Shown here piece by piece: positions 42,958 to 51,849 of a stretch of 54,761 bases of DNA (positions within the stretch are counted from its first letter, which is position 1; each line of letters starts with the position of its first letter). Source of the DNA: Blastococcus sp. (lineage in GTDB: Bacteria > Actinomycetota > Actinomycetes > Mycobacteriales > Geodermatophilaceae); contig JAODNN010000049.1 in assembly GCA_025465355.1 (NCBI GenBank), positions 1 to 54,761 of the forward strand. The letters are read 5' to 3'. Both the position numbers and the translations under genes were made by a program. The notes under the pieces are model-generated. The model was not told the DNA's origin and made no database searches. It was given only the letters and a program-made list of their open reading frames with translations.

Positions 42958-43922
42958 ACCGGCCGCGGTCCACCGCCGCGACCGAGGTCGTCCCCCTGGC
43001 CGCCGGGAACAGGTCGCCCGCCCCAGGTGGCTCCGGCCACCGACGGCCGCACGTCCGTGCCGGATTGCCGCTCGCCGGTGCGAGCCAGCACGACGACGCC
43101 GACGGCGGCGACCGCCGCGGCGGCGAGCCACACCGGAGCGTGGCCGGGCTCCAGCCGTTCCCCGAGGAGCAGCCGCGCAGCCGGCACCGCGGCGAGCGGG
43201 TCGAAGAGGATCAGGGCGGGTAGCGACCATGCGAGCGAACCGCGCGCGTACGCCTGCTGCCCCCCGAGCACGGCGATCACGGACACGACGAGCGCCCCCC
43301 AGAGCGCCAGTCCGGCCAGGGCGTGCACCCACCCTCCTTCGCGCAGGCTCCGGAGGCCGATGGAGATGAGCACGGCGGCGATCCCGGCGGCGATCCCGGC
43401 GGCCGCTCCGCACGCGAGCGCGCCGTGAGCGCCCCGCCCGAGCAGCGTGGCGCCTGCGACGAGGACGACGGAGAGGGCCACCGCGGCGATGATCGCGACG
43501 GGGGACGGCGGAGGCCCCGGGCCGCCCTCCGCCGGCCGTGCGGCGAGCAGGAAGACCGCCAGGCCACCAGTCGTCAGGGCCGCGCCCAGCAGTTCCTGTC
43601 GCAGCGGCGCCTGCCGCGTCCTCACTGCCCTGAAGCCCAGCCCCGCCACCAGGGCCCCGGCAAGCATCGGCTGCACGACCGCGACGGGCGCCAGAGCGAG
43701 CGCCGCCACCTGCGAGGCGGTACCGAGCATGGTCGCCGCCTGACCGAGCATCCACCGACGTCGCTTCACCAGACGGCGCAGGCTCAGCCGTCCCGCCGAC
43801 GTGCTGCGCTCCGCGGCCTCGTGCTGCAGAACCGCCCCGACGGCGAACAGCGTTGCCGCCAGTGCCGCGAGCAGAAGGCCTGCGGCGGCGTTTCCTGACG
43901 GGTGAGGGGCGAGCGCTTCCAT
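42954..43922 (-). CDS. DMT superfamily (EamA-like) transporter
   Basis: The 322-residue protein has about ten hydrophobic helices in two similar halves, as in drug/metabolite transporters. Visible blocks include AALALAPVAVVQPMLAGALV and SLAWSLPALILFDPLAAVPA, the latter typical of this actinobacterial EamA group. The C-terminal 40 residues are polar and Gly-rich. Its stop codon shares the CTAG sequence with the convergent DivIVA-like gene stop. The exported substrate is unknown. Confidence 0.85.
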   Translation of the reverse strand: MEALAPHPSGNAAAGLLLAALAATLFAVGAVLQHEAAERSTSAGRLSLRRLVKRRRWMLGQAATMLGTASQVAALALAPVAVVQPMLAGALVAGLGFRAVRTRQAPLRQELLGAALTTGGLAVFLLAARPAEGGPGPPPSPVAIIAAVALSVVLVAGATLLGRGAHGALACGAAAGIAAGIAAVLISIGLRSLREGGWVHALAGLALWGALVVSVIAVLGGQQAYARGSLAWSLPALILFDPLAAVPAARLLLGERLEPGHAPVWLAAAAVAAVGVVVLARTGERQSGTDVRPSVAGATWGGRPVPGGQGDDLGRGGGPRPV

Positions 43923-44025
43923 GCGACCGGATATGCCCAGGAACCTACGCTGCGCACAGAGGTGCCGTGCCCGCGGAGTAGGCGCGGAGCAGTCGCTGGT
44001 GCTGCACGAACCTCAGGGGTACGCG

Positions 44026-44382
44026 TCAGTAGTACATGAACGTCGGGATCAGGCCCCCGCCGCTGGAGTTCGCCTCCGTGATCAGGCCGCCCGGCACGAT
44101 CCGCAGCCGGTTGGCGACGCTCACCACGTCGTAGACCGATCCGTAGTTGCCCATCCAGTGCCACGTCTTGACGTGCGGCGAGACGCTGCGGCACTGCGCG
44201 ACGAGCCGGAGGCTGTCCTGGGCGGTGAGGACCTCGTCAGCAGCGGGCACGCGGCAGGCTGAACTCGTGGTCGTCGTCGCCGCCCTCGGCGCGGGGGCGT
44301 TCGCGGCCAGCGTGGGAGCCGCTGAACCGACCAGCAGCACGCTGGACAAGGTGACCAGGGTGAAGGTTCGAAGATGGGTCAT
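44026..44382 (-). CDS. Small secreted protein of unknown function
   Basis: The 118-residue precursor has a clear signal peptide (MTHLRTFTLVTLSSVLLVGS, cleavage near APTLAANA), a Thr/Ser-rich linker and a C-terminal domain with VLTAQDSLRLVAQC and VKTWHWMGNYGSVYDVVSVA, ending MYY. The mature part has two Cys that could form a disulfide. I do not recognise the family. ATG at 44382 is placed seven bases after GAGGGG; ATG at 44385 is possible. The gene stands alone between the DMT and phosphatase genes. Confidence 0.68.
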   Translation of the reverse strand: MTHLRTFTLVTLSSVLLVGSAAPTLAANAPAPRAATTTTSSACRVPAADEVLTAQDSLRLVAQCRSVSPHVKTWHWMGNYGSVYDVVSVANRLRIVPGGLITEANSSGGGLIPTFMYY

Positions 44383-44526
44383 CATGATTCCCCTCAGGGG
44401 GATGGCGTCACGCCGGCTCGGCTCGCCAGGGACGCGTGCAGTGTGCGCATGCAGCGTCACGCCGCCGTCACGCCGGCGTCACGGCTCGGTCATCGGTGAC
44501 CGCGACGGCGCAGCCCAGAGCCTGAA

Positions 44527-46287
44527 TCAGACGAGTTCCCGTGAACCCCGGTCGGGTCGGGGTTCGGCCGCCATCGACAGCGGCGCCGACCGCGGTCGGG
44601 GGTGGCACCGCAGGGCCAGGACGGCGACGTCGTCGTCGGACCCGCCGGCCAGGATGCGGTCGAACAGCTGGTCGCACAACTCCTCGACCGGCAGGTCCCA
44701 CAGTTCCGCGAGGACATCGGTCAGCCGGGTCATCCCCCGGTCGATGTCGTACCGGCCATGCTCGACCAGGCCATCGGTGACGAGGAGAACGGTGTCGCCG
44801 GGATGCAGCGGCACCTCGTGGTCGCGGCGCGGACCAGTCCATCCGGTGCCGAGCAACCGCTCCGGCGGACGGTCCAGCACGTGCACCTCGCCGCCGGGGC
44901 GCAGCAGCAGGGGCGGGACATGCCCGGCCGAGGACCAGTGCAGCGTCCGGATGTCTCGCTCGATGCGTCTGGCTGATTGCTCGACCCGGGCGACCAGCGC
45001 GCTCGCCATCGCATCGACGTGCAGGCCGGTGAGCACCCGGTCGAGCCTAGTGAGGGTCAGCGCGGGGCTGCCGGGACGGTCATAGGCGAGCGCACGGAGC
45101 ATGCTGCGCACCTGACCCATCGCTGCAGCCGCTTCCACGCTGTGCCCCACGACGTCCCCGATGACCAGCTGGGTGGCGCCGTCGGGCTGCTGGAAGCAGT
45201 CGTACCAGTCGCCGCCGACGGCCTGGTGGCTGGTGGCCGGGCGGTAGCGCACGGCGAACTGCAGGTGCTCGGGAGCGGTCTGCCCCGGCAGGGTGAGGAG
45301 GCTGCGCTGAAGCGTCTCGGCAACCTTGAGCTGCCGCCCGTAGAGCCTGGCGTTGTCGAGGGAGAGGGCGCCGCGCCGGGCCACCTCCACGGCGGTCGCG
45401 AGCTCCGTGGGCGTGTGCGGGGGCCGGGCGCCGGCGTTCATCATCGCCAGGACACCGAAGGTCTCGCCGTGAGCACGCAACGGCACGATCGCGGCCGACG
45501 ACGTGTCCAGACGGCGCCACGCGGCCTGCACTTCCGGGCTGGGCAGGGTGGGTGCGATCCGGGCGTCGTCGAGTGCCACCCGCACCGGCTGGCCGGTGCG
45601 CAGGGCGGTGACGATGGGGGTATTGCCGGAACGGCGCAGCCGGCCGTCCCGATAGGTGTCCACGTCGGCGCGGAGGGCGGGATCGCGATGTGCCCGCCCC
45701 TCCTTCCCAGGCCCGCCGTCCTCGCTGTTCAGCACGACGACCGCCCAGTCGCAGAGCCGCGACACAGCGAGTTCGGCCAGCTTGGTAGCGGACTCACCGG
45801 TGTCCAAGGTGCCGATCATCGTCTCGGTCACCTCCGCCAGGAAGCGCAGCCGGTCCGCGTCGGTGGCGCGGTCAGCATCCGCTGCCCGCGCCGGCGCACC
45901 CGGCGGGACGCGAGCACCGGCGGTCGTCGGCCAGTCGGTCGGATCGCCTGTCGCCTCCCGGAGGTACACGTGGAGGAGCTCCCCGACAGGCACCGCGGTG
46001 ACCGACGTCCGTGTCCCTTGGGGCGTGAGGCCCCCGCGCCCGACGACCGGACGGCCGGACCTGCGGGCGTCCTGCAGCAGGCCGCGCATGGCTCCCGTGG
46101 CGTCGGGCAGGTCGCCCACGAGGTTGCGACCGAGGAGCTGGTCCGGCCGGCGTCCCAGCAGCCGCGCGCCGGCTGGATTCAGATAGCACACCGTCCCGGC
46201 CGGATCGAGCACCACGAGCCCATCCGGCAGCGTCTCCATCACGGCCGCCAGAGGCACGAGCCCGAGCCCCCCTGCGACCGTGTTCAT
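44527..46287 (-). CDS. PAS-GAF-PP2C (RsbU/SpoIIE-type) serine phosphatase, paralogue 2
   Basis: The 586-residue protein has the same architecture as the protein at 32251-33942: PAS (VVLDPAGTVCYLNPAGARLL), GAF (LAELAVSRLCDWAVVVLNSE, GETFGVLAMMNAGAR) and PP2C (VGGDWYDCF, VIGDVVGHS, LVTDGLVEHG, DDDVAVLALR). Stretches such as VEVARRGALSLDNARLYGRQ are nearly identical between the two, so they are recent paralogues. It likely acts in anti-sigma partner switching with a PAS/GAF-sensed signal. ATG at 46287 is used; a GTG at 46290 precedes it. No partner genes are adjacent. Confidence 0.92.
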   Translation of the reverse strand: MNTVAGGLGLVPLAAVMETLPDGLVVLDPAGTVCYLNPAGARLLGRRPDQLLGRNLVGDLPDATGAMRGLLQDARRSGRPVVGRGGLTPQGTRTSVTAVPVGELLHVYLREATGDPTDWPTTAGARVPPGAPARAADADRATDADRLRFLAEVTETMIGTLDTGESATKLAELAVSRLCDWAVVVLNSEDGGPGKEGRAHRDPALRADVDTYRDGRLRRSGNTPIVTALRTGQPVRVALDDARIAPTLPSPEVQAAWRRLDTSSAAIVPLRAHGETFGVLAMMNAGARPPHTPTELATAVEVARRGALSLDNARLYGRQLKVAETLQRSLLTLPGQTAPEHLQFAVRYRPATSHQAVGGDWYDCFQQPDGATQLVIGDVVGHSVEAAAAMGQVRSMLRALAYDRPGSPALTLTRLDRVLTGLHVDAMASALVARVEQSARRIERDIRTLHWSSAGHVPPLLLRPGGEVHVLDRPPERLLGTGWTGPRRDHEVPLHPGDTVLLVTDGLVEHGRYDIDRGMTRLTDVLAELWDLPVEELCDQLFDRILAGGSDDDVAVLALRCHPRPRSAPLSMAAEPRPDRGSRELV

Positions 46288-46634
46288 CACGGCGACTCCG
46301 AAGAACGGTGCCAGCTCCCCGGTGGTTCGAGGGTGTCGCGGACAGTACGCCGATCACCGCCTGCTCAGCGAGCAATCGGGGCACGCGTAGGTATCTCTGC
46401 CCAGGTCAGGCACGCGGGTCCGCCGACCTGTCCGCCCGGGCCGAGAGGTCCGGTCGACCGGCCGGCGCCCGAGCGGGAGATCCACAGGCGGACTCCGCTG
46501 TGCACGTCTGGTGGACGCGGCGAACGAAGTCGCACAATGCCTAAGGCAACTTCGCGGCGCAGGACGACGGCGCCGGTGGCCTGGCTGCGATGAGCCCTCC
46601 GCCCGTGCGGGACACGGCGCCAGAGGAGACCGCC
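46288..46634. other. Divergent intergenic region before the APC permease
   Basis: I see no gene in these 347 bases. A short perfect palindrome TGCCTAAGGCA at 46538-46548 lies about 90 bases before the permease ATG and could be part of an operator. Promoters for both divergent genes must be here but none is near consensus. Confidence 0.3.
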
Positions 46635-48281
46635 ATGGCAGTCGCGGCAGAATCGACACCGACGCGCAGGCCGGTATCGCTCAAGCGGGAGATCGGCCTG
46701 ATCAGCATGCTCTGGGCCTCCGTGGGCTCGATCATCGGATCGGGGTGGCTGTTCGGAGCACAGAAGGGCCTGCTCGCAGCAGGACCGGCGGCGGTCATCT
46801 CGTGGGTCGTCGGCGGGGTGGCGATCCTGATCCTGGCCCTCGTGCACGCCGAGCTCGGCGCGATGTATCCGGTCTCGGGAGGATCGGCCCGGTTCCCGCA
46901 CTACGCCTTCGGCGGTGCCGCCGGGGCGTCGTTCGGCTGGTTCTCCTGGCTACAGGCAGCGACCGTGGCGCCCATCGAGGTGTCCGCGATGATCAACTAC
47001 GCGACGCACTACTCCTTCGCGCACGGCTGGTTGCATCCCAACGCCACGCTCAGCCCCAGCGGGCTGGTGGTGGCCATCGTGCTCATGGCCATCATCTCGT
47101 CGATCAACTTCCTCGGCATCCGCGCTCTGGCGCTGACCAACAGCACGGCGACCTGGTGGAAGGTGGCCGTCCCGCTCCTCACGATCTTCGTGGTGGCCAT
47201 CTTCGGGGGGATGCACTGGAGCAACCTCCACGCCGCCGACGGATTCGCGCCCGCCGGGGCCAAGGGCGTCCTGGCCGCCGTCTCCACGAGCGGCATCATC
47301 TTCTCGTACCTGGGCTTCGAACAGGCCGACCAGCTCGCCGGCGAGAGCCGCAACCCCAAGCGCGACATCCCGGTGGCCGTGATCGGGTCCATCCTCATCG
47401 GGTTCGTCGTCTACGTCGCCCTGCAGATCGTGTTCCTGCTCGCGCTGCCAGCCGACGCCATCGGCCCGACGTGGGCGACCGTCGGAAACGGGCTCTACAG
47501 CGCGTTCACCGGGCCGTGGGCGCAGCTGGCCTCGTTGCTCGCCCTCGGCTGGCTCGCCGCGATCCTGTACTTCGACGCGATCGTCTCCCCCGGGGGCACC
47601 GGCCTGATCTACACCGCGGCGTCGTCCCGGGTCTCCTACGGGCTGTCCCGTAACGGATATGTTCCGGAGGCCTTCGAGCGGCTCAGCAACCGCGGCGTCC
47701 CGTGGGTCGGTGTCGTGGCCGCGTTCGTGGTCGGCTGCATCTGCTTCCTGCCGTTCCCGAGCTGGCAGTCGCTGGTCGGCCTGATCACCAGCGCCAGCGT
47801 GCTGATGTACGCGGGTGCGCCGCTGTCGTTCGGGGTCTTCCGCAAGCGTCTGCCACACGTCGAGCGGCCCTACCGGCTGCCGGCCGGCGAGCTGTTCGCG
47901 CCACTGGCCTTCATCGTGTCGGGCCTGATCATCCTGTGGTCCGGCTGGACCACGGACTGGAAGCTGGGCGTCGCGATCCTCCTGGGATACGCGATCCTGG
48001 TGATCAGCCGGGTCCTCCACCTCAACTCGCACAAGCCGGTGCTGCAGTGGAGGGCCGCCCAGTGGCTGCCCGTCTACCTGATCGGGCTCGGCGTGATCGT
48101 GTACCTGAGCCCCTACGGGCCGCTGAAGACACCGGTCATCCCGCTCTGGTGGGACATGGCCGTCACCGCCGTCTTCAGTCTCGTCATCTACTACTGGGCA
48201 CTGGCCGTCGCGCTGCCGACCGAGCAGATCGAGGAGATGATCAACGAGGTGGTCCTCCCCGAAGAGGAGACAGTCGTCTGA
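46635..48281 (+). CDS. APC superfamily amino acid permease
   Basis: The 548-residue transporter has about twelve to fourteen membrane helices. The helix-1 motif SVGSIIGSGWLFGAQKGLLA, the helix-3 region YPVSGGSARFPHYAFGG and helix-6 FSYLGFEQADQLAGESRNP, followed by KRDIPVAV, are standard for amino acid/polyamine/organocation carriers. The ATG at 46635 follows AGAGGAG. The tail ends in an acidic cluster. The amino acid imported or exchanged cannot be told. It converges on the PadR gene with a 12-base gap. Confidence 0.92.
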   Translation: MAVAAESTPTRRPVSLKREIGLISMLWASVGSIIGSGWLFGAQKGLLAAGPAAVISWVVGGVAILILALVHAELGAMYPVSGGSARFPHYAFGGAAGASFGWFSWLQAATVAPIEVSAMINYATHYSFAHGWLHPNATLSPSGLVVAIVLMAIISSINFLGIRALALTNSTATWWKVAVPLLTIFVVAIFGGMHWSNLHAADGFAPAGAKGVLAAVSTSGIIFSYLGFEQADQLAGESRNPKRDIPVAVIGSILIGFVVYVALQIVFLLALPADAIGPTWATVGNGLYSAFTGPWAQLASLLALGWLAAILYFDAIVSPGGTGLIYTAASSRVSYGLSRNGYVPEAFERLSNRGVPWVGVVAAFVVGCICFLPFPSWQSLVGLITSASVLMYAGAPLSFGVFRKRLPHVERPYRLPAGELFAPLAFIVSGLIILWSGWTTDWKLGVAILLGYAILVISRVLHLNSHKPVLQWRAAQWLPVYLIGLGVIVYLSPYGPLKTPVIPLWWDMAVTAVFSLVIYYWALAVALPTEQIEEMINEVVLPEEETVV

Positions 48282-48293
48282 CGACCTGCTCGA

Positions 48294-48860
48294 TCAGGTG
48301 CCGGGTGTCTGCGGTCCCTCGGCGAGGAGCAGGTACAGGGCCCGGCGTGCCTCGGCCAGGATCGCGGCCGCTGCGGTGAGCTGGGCGTCGTCGCCGGTGC
48401 GGGCGACCTGGCGGACGGCACCGTGGAGTTGCTCGAGCAGTCCCCGGAGGTCGGCACCCGGCGCGGAGGGGTCGTAGCCGGCGAAAGGGTCGGACGACGA
48501 CTCGCGCCGCGCCTCGATGTACTCGCGTCCGGCGTCGGTCAGCGTGACGAGCTTGCGGCCGGAGTCGGCCGTGACGACGACGAGCCCCTCGTCCTCCAGT
48601 TGATTGATCGTGGGGTAGATCGCGCCGGGGCTGGGTGTCCAGCGGCCGCCGCTGCGTTCGGAGACCGCCTGCATGAGCTGGTAACCGTGCATCGGCTCTT
48701 CGGCGAGAAGCTGCAGGACCGCCGCGCGGACGTCACCGCGCGACGCTCGGCCCCGGCCGCCGTGGCGGCGGCCCGGCGCACCGTCCGGCGGTATCGGGCG
48801 GCCGCCGCGGTGGTGGCGGTGGCCGGGATGCCGGTCGCCGCGTTCGTGGTTCGGGTGCAT
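48294..48860 (-). CDS. PadR family transcriptional regulator
   Basis: The 188-residue protein begins with a basic His/Arg/Gly-rich stretch of about 40 residues, then a PadR winged helix: VRAAVLQLLAEEPMHGYQLM, GGRWTPSPGAIYPTINQLED and EGLVVVTADSGRKLVTLTDA. The C-terminal helical dimerisation region is about 85 residues, of the longer PadR-s2-like type. The His-rich N-terminus may bind metal. A perfect palindrome sits just upstream of the ATG (48889-48906), which suggests autorepression. The ATG has AGGAGG six bases upstream. Confidence 0.92.
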   Translation of the reverse strand: MHPNHERGDRHPGHRHHRGGRPIPPDGAPGRRHGGRGRASRGDVRAAVLQLLAEEPMHGYQLMQAVSERSGGRWTPSPGAIYPTINQLEDEGLVVVTADSGRKLVTLTDAGREYIEARRESSSDPFAGYDPSAPGADLRGLLEQLHGAVRQVARTGDDAQLTAAAAILAEARRALYLLLAEGPQTPGT

Positions 48861-48888
48861 CGAGTCCTCCTGGGGGATCAGAATGACG

Positions 48889-48906
48889 CTAACGATACAT
48901 CGTTAG
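48889..48906. promoter_or_regulatory. PadR operator palindrome
   Basis: CTAACGAT-AC-ATCGTTAG is a perfect inverted repeat of two eight-base arms, 29 bases before the padR ATG and 13 bases beyond the apbE stop. AT-rich palindromes with this CGAT core are typical of PadR operators in actinobacteria. It is unusually AT-rich against the local base composition. Confidence 0.75.
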
Positions 48907-48918
48907 TGTGACGCCCGC

Positions 48919-49722
48919 CTAGCGTGCCGGGAGCACGGGTGCCACCGTCGTGGTCGTGCCGTCCTCCCACACGACCAGGCCGGAGCGCGCCGGCCGGGTC
49001 TCCAGCCAGCGGGCCGCCCCGGGCCCGTGCGCGAACGCGGCGGTGGCGTCGACGTCCGCCGAGGTGAGCGACCCCGCCACGACGGTCACGGACGCGACGC
49101 CCGCAGGCGCCTCGCCGGTGCGTGCGTCGACGAGGTGCCCGCCACGGTGGGCGGTCCCGGAGGTCGCGACGGCGCCGGTGAACACCGGCACGACCGCGAG
49201 GATGCGGCGGGGGTCGGCGGGATCCTCGACGCCGATCCGCCACGGAAGGGCGCCGGGGTCGAGGGTCCGGCACGTCATGTCGCCCCCGGCAGACAGGCAG
49301 AAGTCGGTCTCCGCGAGTCCCCGCAGCGATGCCGCGGCGCGCTCCACCGCCCATCCCTTCACCACGCCGCTCGGGTCGAGCACGAGGCGACCGTCGGGTC
49401 CGGGCAGCCGGATGCTGAAGGCCCCGCCGGAGTCGTGCTCGGCGGCGGCACCGAGGGCGAACACCTCCGCCACCTCGGGCGGACAATCCTCCAGGCCGAT
49501 CTCGCCCCGGCCGAGGCGGGAGATGTACGAGTCGGCGCGGTAGGTGCTGAACACGCGGTCGACCGCGCGGAGGACGTCCATGACGTCGGTCCAGGCGGCC
49601 AGCGCCGCCGCGTCGTCGGTGTGCCGGCCGCGCAGCGCCAGGCTGATCGGCATACCCATGACGTGCTGGACGTACCGGCCCGGCGGCCGAGGCTGGTCCG
49701 AGACGGCCTCCGGATGGGTCAC
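48919..49722 (-). CDS. apbE: FAD:protein FMN transferase (ApbE)
   Basis: ApbE transfers FMN from FAD to a Thr of a target flavoprotein outside the membrane. The 267-residue protein has VDRVFSTYRADSYISRLGRG, DPSGVVKGWAVERAA (about residues 115-129), SAGGDMTCR, AVATSGTAHRGGH and SLTSADVDATAAFAHG with the Mg-binding Asp residues. No lipobox or signal peptide is obvious, so it may act in the cytoplasm or be exported by another route. The start overlaps the FMN-binding gene stop (ATGA), which is the expected substrate. Confidence 0.93.
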   Translation of the reverse strand: MTHPEAVSDQPRPPGRYVQHVMGMPISLALRGRHTDDAAALAAWTDVMDVLRAVDRVFSTYRADSYISRLGRGEIGLEDCPPEVAEVFALGAAAEHDSGGAFSIRLPGPDGRLVLDPSGVVKGWAVERAAASLRGLAETDFCLSAGGDMTCRTLDPGALPWRIGVEDPADPRRILAVVPVFTGAVATSGTAHRGGHLVDARTGEAPAGVASVTVVAGSLTSADVDATAAFAHGPGAARWLETRPARSGLVVWEDGTTTTVAPVLPAR

Positions 49723-50258
49723 AGCCCGGCCCTGTCCAGCGCGCTCTGCAGCGACTGCAGGTACCCGTCGCTGGTGACGGTCGCGCCGCTGACCATGTCG
49801 ATCTGCGCGTTCTGCGCCTGCACCGTCTCCTGGATCAGGATGGGCAGCGCCTGGGAGTTGATCTCCTGGTCCCTGCCGTTCCCGTTCGGGTACTGGACGA
49901 CGGCGACGTCCGTGATCTTTCCGCTCGTGACGGTCAGCTGGACCTGCACCGGCCCCCAGCGGGTCTGCGCGACGTCGCCGGTGACGGTGCCGGAGGTCGC
50001 CGAGGTGCCGGCGGTCGGGCTCGCTGCCGCCGCGCTGCCCGCGGACGGCGAGCTGCCGGCGGCGGACGGGCCGCTACCAGAGCCGGACGTGGGGGCCGCG
50101 GCACTGCCGGGGACGGCGCCCGTCCCACCCGTGAGCGGCCCGGCGAGGGAGGACCTGCCGCCCGCGGCGGTGGCCGTCGACGACGTGGACGTGTGGTAGC
50201 CGAACACGAGCACGAGCACGGTCACGGTGCTCATCAGCCAAAGGACGATGCGTTTCAT
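49719..50258 (-). CDS. Exported FMN-binding domain protein
   Basis: The 179-residue protein has an N-terminal membrane anchor or signal (IVLWLMSTVTVLVLVFGY), a Ser/Gly/Ala-rich linker (about residues 25-92) and a C-terminal FMN_bind domain. The domain contains MVSGATVTSDGYLQSL, whose SGATVT is the ApbE flavinylation motif, so the Thr should carry covalent FMN. It probably relays electrons outside the membrane. It sits between the reductase gene (four bases upstream) and apbE (overlap). Confidence 0.9.
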   Translation of the reverse strand: MKRIVLWLMSTVTVLVLVFGYHTSTSSTATAAGGRSSLAGPLTGGTGAVPGSAAAPTSGSGSGPSAAGSSPSAGSAAAASPTAGTSATSGTVTGDVAQTRWGPVQVQLTVTSGKITDVAVVQYPNGNGRDQEINSQALPILIQETVQAQNAQIDMVSGATVTSDGYLQSLQSALDRAGL

Positions 50259-50262
50259 GGGG

Positions 50263-51669
50263 TCACCACCCGAAGCTCTCGACGTGGAAGCGGTCAGCGG
50301 GAAGCCCGGCCGCCTCGGTCGTGCGGCGGACGTCGTCGGCCCAGGCTTCGGGGCCGCAGACGTAGACGTCGCGATCGGCGATGTCCGGAACCCAGTACCT
50401 CAGGGCGGTCAGGTCGTCGACGGGGCCGACGCCCTCGCCGAGCCATGAGCCGGGGGCGCGCCGGTGTCCGGGCAACCCGACGACGTCCAGTCCCCGGTCG
50501 GCGGCCAGGGTCGTCAGCTCCCGCTCGAACAGGGGCCGACCGGAGTAGCGGTACAGCAGGACGGCGTCGCCGGGCGCATAGTCCAGCTCTTCGGCGAGCG
50601 CGCGGAGCGGGGTGATGCCGACCCCGGCTCCGATGAGGGCGACCCTCCGCCGGGTGCGGGCCCGGGCGCTGAGGCGGCCGTAGGGGCCCTCGACGAGGAC
50701 GCGCGTGCCCGGACGCAACAGGCGCAGCGCCGCACTGCCGTCGCCCACCACCTTGGCGGTGATCCGGAGGCTGCGACCGTCCGGCGCGGCGGACAACGAG
50801 TACGGGTGGGCCCGGGTCCAGCCCCGACCGCTGAGGAACCGGAAATTGAAGAACTGGCCGGCCTCGGCCGGCAGCTGCGCGGTCCGGCGGCTCGCCATGT
50901 AGACCGACACGATGCCGTTCCCCTCGGGGACGACGGCGGTGACGCGGATGCGGTAGCGGGCGCTGCGCCACAGCGGCAGCGCCACCCGCCAGATCAGCAC
51001 AGCCCCGGCCGACAGGATCCACAGCCCCCACCAGAAGACCGTCCGGGCGGTGGAGGCGAGGAAGTCCTGACCGGTCCACAGCTGGTGCGGCAACGCCAGG
51101 CCGACCCCCAGGTAGGCGTAGAGGTGCAGCAGATGCCAGGACTCGTAGCGCAGTGCGCGGCGGGCCGCCTTCACGCTGGTGACGACCACCATGGCGAGAC
51201 AGACGGTGCCTGCGACCGCCAGCAGCATGCCCGGATAGTCGACGGTCAGCTGCCACAGCGTGGCCGGGGTCCGGGCCAGCTGACCGGCGGCGTAGCCCCA
51301 GGTGATCAGCACGATGTGCGCGAGCAGCAGGGTGAACGAGGTGAAGCCCACGAGCCGGTGCAGGCGAGCGAGCCGGTCCTGCCCGAAGGCGTGCTCCAAC
51401 GCCGGCAGCCGCGACATCAGCAGTACCTGGACCAGGAGCAGGTCCGCGGCGAGCAGGCCGGTCAGCCGACCGGTCGAGGTCAGCCCGGCCTCCCACCCCG
51501 CGAGCTGCTGGAACCCGCCGCCGGTGGCCCACCAGTAGGAGACCAGCAACAGGCTCGCCCACAGTCCTCCCAGCGAACCCAGCCGGACGCCGGCATCGAG
51601 CCGGGCTCGCGCGCCGGTCACGGCGGTGGGGGCGCTCGCGCGCCGTGGCGGAGCGGCCAGGGCGGTCAC
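50263..51669 (-). CDS. Ferric-reductase-like transmembrane flavocytochrome
   Basis: The 468-residue protein has six N-terminal membrane helices (about residues 30-225) of the ferric reductase-like transmembrane family, with His residues in RLHRLVGFTSFTLLLAHIVL and SWHLLHLYAYLGVGLALPHQ placed to bind two b-hemes. The C-terminal half is a ferredoxin-NADP reductase module: FAD block HPYSLSAAPDG, NAD motif GAGVGITPLRAL and DVYVCGPEAW. It would carry electrons from NAD(P)H across the membrane to the flavinylated protein. The GTG start is in line with the family N-terminus. Confidence 0.9.
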   Translation of the reverse strand: MTALAAPPRRASAPTAVTGARARLDAGVRLGSLGGLWASLLLVSYWWATGGGFQQLAGWEAGLTSTGRLTGLLAADLLLVQVLLMSRLPALEHAFGQDRLARLHRLVGFTSFTLLLAHIVLITWGYAAGQLARTPATLWQLTVDYPGMLLAVAGTVCLAMVVVTSVKAARRALRYESWHLLHLYAYLGVGLALPHQLWTGQDFLASTARTVFWWGLWILSAGAVLIWRVALPLWRSARYRIRVTAVVPEGNGIVSVYMASRRTAQLPAEAGQFFNFRFLSGRGWTRAHPYSLSAAPDGRSLRITAKVVGDGSAALRLLRPGTRVLVEGPYGRLSARARTRRRVALIGAGVGITPLRALAEELDYAPGDAVLLYRYSGRPLFERELTTLAADRGLDVVGLPGHRRAPGSWLGEGVGPVDDLTALRYWVPDIADRDVYVCGPEAWADDVRRTTEAAGLPADRFHVESFGW

Positions 51670-51849
51670 GCCCGCTCGCCGGTGACGGGTACCGGACCGG
51701 CGGACGGGTTGTCGGCGGCCGGCGAGGTCCCCCAGTGGGACCTGCTGCCGGGCGCGTCGTCGTCAGTCACGGGACCACAGTGCGGGAGCACGCTGGGGCC
51801 GATCCAGGGACCGGCTATGTGTCAGCTGTGCGTCTCCCGGCCCCCGCGC

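Noticed and set aside
44455-44482. Tandem GTCACGCCG-like triplets as a short repeat array.
   Set aside because: Only three imperfect units; no spacer pattern and no relation to CRISPR.
46308-46544. A 78-codon plus-strand frame in the gap before the APC permease.
   Set aside because: No ribosome binding site, low-complexity sequence and no family resemblance.
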